6,479 nt of DNA from Clostridiaceae bacterium. GTDB lineage: Bacteria > Bacillota > Clostridia > Acetivibrionales > DUMC01. This document shows, piece after piece, positions 4,886 to 6,479 of this stretch; positions within the stretch are counted from its first letter, which is position 1; each line of letters opens with the position of its first letter. The notes under the pieces are model-generated. The model was not told the DNA's origin. It was given only the letters and a program-made list of their open reading frames with translations, and did not search any database. The stretch covers positions 1 through 6,479 of the forward strand of contig JAAZDH010000217.1 in NCBI GenBank assembly GCA_012512865.1. Reading direction: 5' to 3'. Made by a program: the position numbers and the translations under genes.

Positions 4886-6479
4886 TTATATATCAAGATT
4901 TACCACGTCCCTGGCGTGCTTATGGATGTATTCCTTTCGCGGCTCTACATTTTCACCCATCAAATCGGTAAAAATTTCGTCGGCGGATACTGCATCTTCG
5001 ATCTCCACTTTCAATATGGACCTTGTTTCCGGGTTCATCGTAGTTTCCCACAGCTGCTCGGCGCTCATCTCCCCCAGCCCCTTGAACCTTTGAATCGTTA
5101 CATCTTTTTTATTCCATTTTCTTTCCTGGATTTCTCTTTCCATTTCTTTCTCATCATATGCATACACGTACTCTTTCCCGTTCGTTATTTTATATAAAGG
5201 GGGCTGCGCAATGTATATATTTCCATTCTCAATAAGAGGTCTTAAATACCTGAAGAAAAAAGTCAACAACAGCATTCTTATGTGGGAACCGTCAACATCC
5301 GCATCTGCCATTATTATTACTTTCTTATACCTTAGCTTGGTAATATCAAATTCATCCCCTATTCCTGTCCCCAGGGCTGTTACTACCGGCATAAGTTTTT
5401 CGTTTCCGTACACCTTGTCCAGGCTTGCTTTTTCTACGTTCAGCATTTTTCCCCACAGGGGCAGAATAGCTTGAAACCTTCTGTCTCTTCCCTGCTTTGC
5501 AGAACCTCCCGCCGAATCACCCTCGACAATATATATTTCACAAAATTCAGGGTCTTTTTCAGTGCAATCTGCAAGTTTTCCCGGCAACGCAGCACCTTCA
5601 AGGGCGGACTTTTTCCTGGTCAGCTCCCTTGCCTTTCTTGCCGCCTCCCTGCTTCTTGCAGCTACTAAACACTTTTCGAGTATCCTTCTTGCATCAGCAG
5701 GATTTTCTTCCAAAAAACAGCTCATCTTATCCGTCAGTATGCTTTCTACAGCGCTTCTTGCCTCGCTATTGCCCAGTTTTGTTTTTGTTTGCCCTTCAAA
5801 TTGCGGTTCATGAAGCTTTACGCTTATTATTGCGGTTAATCCTTCCCTTACATCTTCACCTAACAGGTTCTTCTCGCTATCCCTTAAAATATTGTGTTTC
5901 CTTGCGTAATCATTTAAAACCTTTGTTATTGCAGTTTTGAATCCAGTTATATGGGTTCCGCCCTCCGTGTTTTTTACATTGTTTGCATATCCGTATATAT
6001 TTTCTATATAACCATTGTTGTACTGTATTGCAATTTCAACTTCGATACCGTCCTTTTCACCATAAATATATATCGGTGGCTCATGTATTGTTTCCTTGTT
6101 TTTATTTATATACTCGACGAAGGATACTATTCCGCCTTCATAGCACAGCTCTTTTTTTTCCGGTTCATCTTTCCGGTTATCCGTCAATATTATTTTTATT
6201 CCCTTGTTTAAAAAAGCTACTTCCCTGTACCTGCTTACCATTGCTTCGAAATCAAAAACCACCTCTTCGAATATCAACGGATCAGGTTTAAATATTGTTT
6301 TCGTTCCCGTCTCATTTGTTTGGCCTATTACTTCCAGCTTCGATGCGACTTTTCCCCTTTCGTACCTTTGCCTGTATATATAACCATTTCTTTTTACTTC
6401 TACTATTAGATATTCCGACAGTGCATTAACAACAGAAGCACCAACACCGTGAAGCCCCCCGGACACGCTGTATGCACCG
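4886..6479 (-). CDS. gyrB: DNA gyrase subunit B, C-terminal 530 residues (start lies outside the window)
   Basis: The ATPase and Toprim subunit of DNA gyrase, which with GyrA introduces negative supercoils. The frame is open to the window edge, and roughly the first 105-110 residues of a usual 635-640 are missing. Numbering from the V of VSGGLHGVG: ATP-lid motif GGLHGVG (3-9) of the GHKL ATPase; transducer QTK loop (226-228); Toprim motifs EGDSAGG (315-321, catalytic Glu315) and DADVDG (388-393, metal-binding Asp388/Asp390); and the C-terminal signature QRFKGLGEMSAEQLWETTM (459-477), ending NLDI. The VSGG valine codon is GTG but is internal, as GAYS precedes it in frame. A Trp (338) occupies the position matching E. 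coli Lys447. GyrB is preferred over ParE because of the NLDI end and the soj-parB neighbours. The next gene, soj, starts 69 nt downstream. Confidence 0.94.
   Translation of the reverse strand, partial: GAYSVSGGLHGVGASVVNALSEYLIVEVKRNGYIYRQRYERGKVASKLEVIGQTNETGTKTIFKPDPLIFEEVVFDFEAMVSRYREVAFLNKGIKIILTDNRKDEPEKKELCYEGGIVSFVEYINKNKETIHEPPIYIYGEKDGIEVEIAIQYNNGYIENIYGYANNVKNTEGGTHITGFKTAITKVLNDYARKHNILRDSEKNLLGEDVREGLTAIISVKLHEPQFEGQTKTKLGNSEARSAVESILTDKMSCFLEENPADARRILEKCLVAARSREAARKARELTRKKSALEGAALPGKLADCTEKDPEFCEIYIVEGDSAGGSAKQGRDRRFQAILPLWGKMLNVEKASLDKVYGNEKLMPVVTALGTGIGDEFDITKLRYKKVIIMADADVDGSHIRMLLLTFFFRYLRPLIENGNIYIAQPPLYKITNGKEYVYAYDEKEMEREIQERKWNKKDVTIQRFKGLGEMSAEQLWETTMNPETRSILKVEIEDAVSADEIFTDLMGENVEPRKEYIHKHARDVVNLDI

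Noticed and set aside
6464..6466. GTG at 6466 as the gyrB start
   Set aside because: It encodes the internal valine of the conserved VSGGLHGVG motif and the frame continues upstream (GAYS) to the window edge.

Overview
The window looks like chromosomal DNA of a low-GC, Gram-positive clostridium close to the replication origin. The evidence is a gyrB gene followed by soj/parA and spo0J/parB, a perfect consensus parS site, a DUF4446 gene next to parB, strong GGAGG-type ribosome binding sites, and an S-layer-homology (SLH) protein. The species cannot be named from this sequence.

Layout. Positions 1-37 hold only the first 12 codons of a minus-strand gene (MAKIVAAVFDKR...). It is divergent from a plus-strand pair: a short secreted SLH-repeat protein (234-1019) and, 9 nt downstream, an unknown small integral membrane protein (1029-1532). 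From 1533 to about 2231 there is no convincing gene. Instead, 1558-2086 carries a dense run of long hairpins. Their G-U wobble pairs form only if the plus strand is transcribed, so I call it a candidate large structured non-coding RNA. This is the most unusual part of the window.

The right side is entirely on the minus strand. In transcription order it is gyrB (start beyond the window, 4886-6479), soj/parA (4049-4816), spo0J/parB (3180-4046), parS (3156-3171), a DUF4446 membrane-anchored protein (2605-3129), a probable terminator, a consensus sigma-A promoter, tRNA-Ser(UGA), tRNA-Ser(GCU), and a strong intrinsic terminator at 2232-2269. The plus-strand RNA and the minus-strand tRNA unit converge on about 2087-2231.

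How they work together. GyrB supplies the ATPase and part of the cleavage core of DNA gyrase. ParB binds parS, slides as a CTP-dependent clamp, and works with the ParA ATPase to organise and segregate the origin region. The tRNA pair reads UCN-type (UGA anticodon) and AGY (GCU anticodon) serine codons and has its own promoter. The SLH protein and its membrane partner are probably envelope components unrelated to the replication genes.
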